Below, in pieces: positions 14,433 through 14,498 of a stretch of 14,498 nucleotides of DNA. The DNA is taken from positions 8,509 through 23,006 of the forward strand of contig JAUNHS010000009.1 in the NCBI GenBank assembly GCA_030523805.1, in the 5' to 3' direction. A model generated the notes under the pieces. That model ran no database searches. It was given only the letters and a program-made list of their open reading frames with translations, and was not told where the DNA came from. The position numbers were made by a program, and so were the translations under genes. This DNA comes from Acinetobacter sp. GTDB lineage: Bacteria > Pseudomonadota > Gammaproteobacteria > Pseudomonadales > Moraxellaceae. Each line of letters opens with the position of its first letter. Within the stretch, counting starts at the first letter, position 1.

Positions 14433-14498
14433 TCAATCATCATGGTCGGAATGCTCTAAAAAATGGGCGAGTACATCATTTAAAAAGCGTTGTCCTGT
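14433..14498 (-). CDS. 3' end of an unidentified gene, truncated by window edge
   Basis: On the minus strand one frame is open from the window edge and reads TGQRFLNDVLAHFLEHSDHDD before a TGA at 14435-14433. The amphipathic, acidic-tailed sequence looks like a genuine C-terminal helix. It has the orientation of the kinase gene downstream, 115 nt away. Only 21 codons are visible and I do not recognise the family. The reading frame could be chance, but a C-terminus just before an intergenic promoter is the simplest reading. Confidence 0.5.
   Translation of the reverse strand, partial: TGQRFLNDVLAHFLEHSDHDD

Noticed and set aside
1..14498. Mobile element, phage, CRISPR or defence island
   Set aside because: No transposase, integrase, repeat-spacer array, target-site duplication or defence-type gene cluster is visible. 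Gene content and style are uniform and core-like.

Overview
This 14.5 kb window looks like an ordinary chromosomal core region of a low-GC gammaproteobacterium. The likely family is Moraxellaceae, that is Acinetobacter or a close relative. The reasons are the AT-rich, glutamine-rich coding style, the proC-yggT, yqgE-ruvX and phoB-phoR gene pairs, and the way the proteins read. This placement is from memory of the family and was not tested by any search. I see no insertion sequence, phage gene, CRISPR array or toxin-antitoxin locus.

Layout. (1) 1-2140, + strand: the 3' part of proC (proline synthesis), a 177 bp gap with a strong RNA-type stem-loop and a promoter, yggT (membrane protein), and an RlaP-like nucleotidyltransferase. 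(2) 2147-4642, + strand: uvrC (nucleotide excision repair) and pgsA (phospholipid synthesis), ending in a bidirectional terminator. (3) 4713-8001, - strand, transcribed in the order recN, yqgE, ruvX, then an MliC-type lysozyme-inhibitor lipoprotein with its own promoter. recN repairs DNA breaks, and ruvX is a Holliday-junction/RNase H-fold protein coupled to yqgE by an 8-nt overlap. (4) 8208-8534, + strand: ppnP, a small nucleoside phosphorylase, divergent from recN across a gap that holds a direct repeat. (5) 8633-10750, - strand: phoB-phoR, the phosphate two-component system, preceded by a convincing Pho box and matching -10, so probably self-activating. (6) 10751-11141: a 391 bp non-coding region with several inverted repeats. 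(7) 11142-11795, + strand: an unpaired NarL/LuxR-type response regulator. (8) 11866-12633, - strand: a YcxB-like two-helix membrane protein followed by a 46-residue membrane protein with a histidine-rich start, which I found by reading the reverse strand. (9) 12841-12930, - strand: tRNA-Ser(UGA) with an encoded CCA, a clean promoter and a terminator. (10) 13010-14317, - strand: a soluble, glutamine-rich hybrid-less histidine kinase, then the last 21 codons of an unidentified gene running off the window edge.

Three themes recur: DNA/nucleic-acid maintenance (uvrC, recN, ruvX, perhaps the RlaP-like protein), envelope functions (yggT, pgsA, the MliC-like lipoprotein, the small membrane proteins), and signal transduction (PhoR, PhoB, one orphan regulator and one orphan kinase within 6 kb). 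I found no clear novel multi-gene system. The points most worth following are the His-rich micro-membrane protein, the Pho box with its unusual leader hairpin, the strand-asymmetric stem-loop after proC, the direct repeats between recN and ppnP, and the orphan kinase and regulator.
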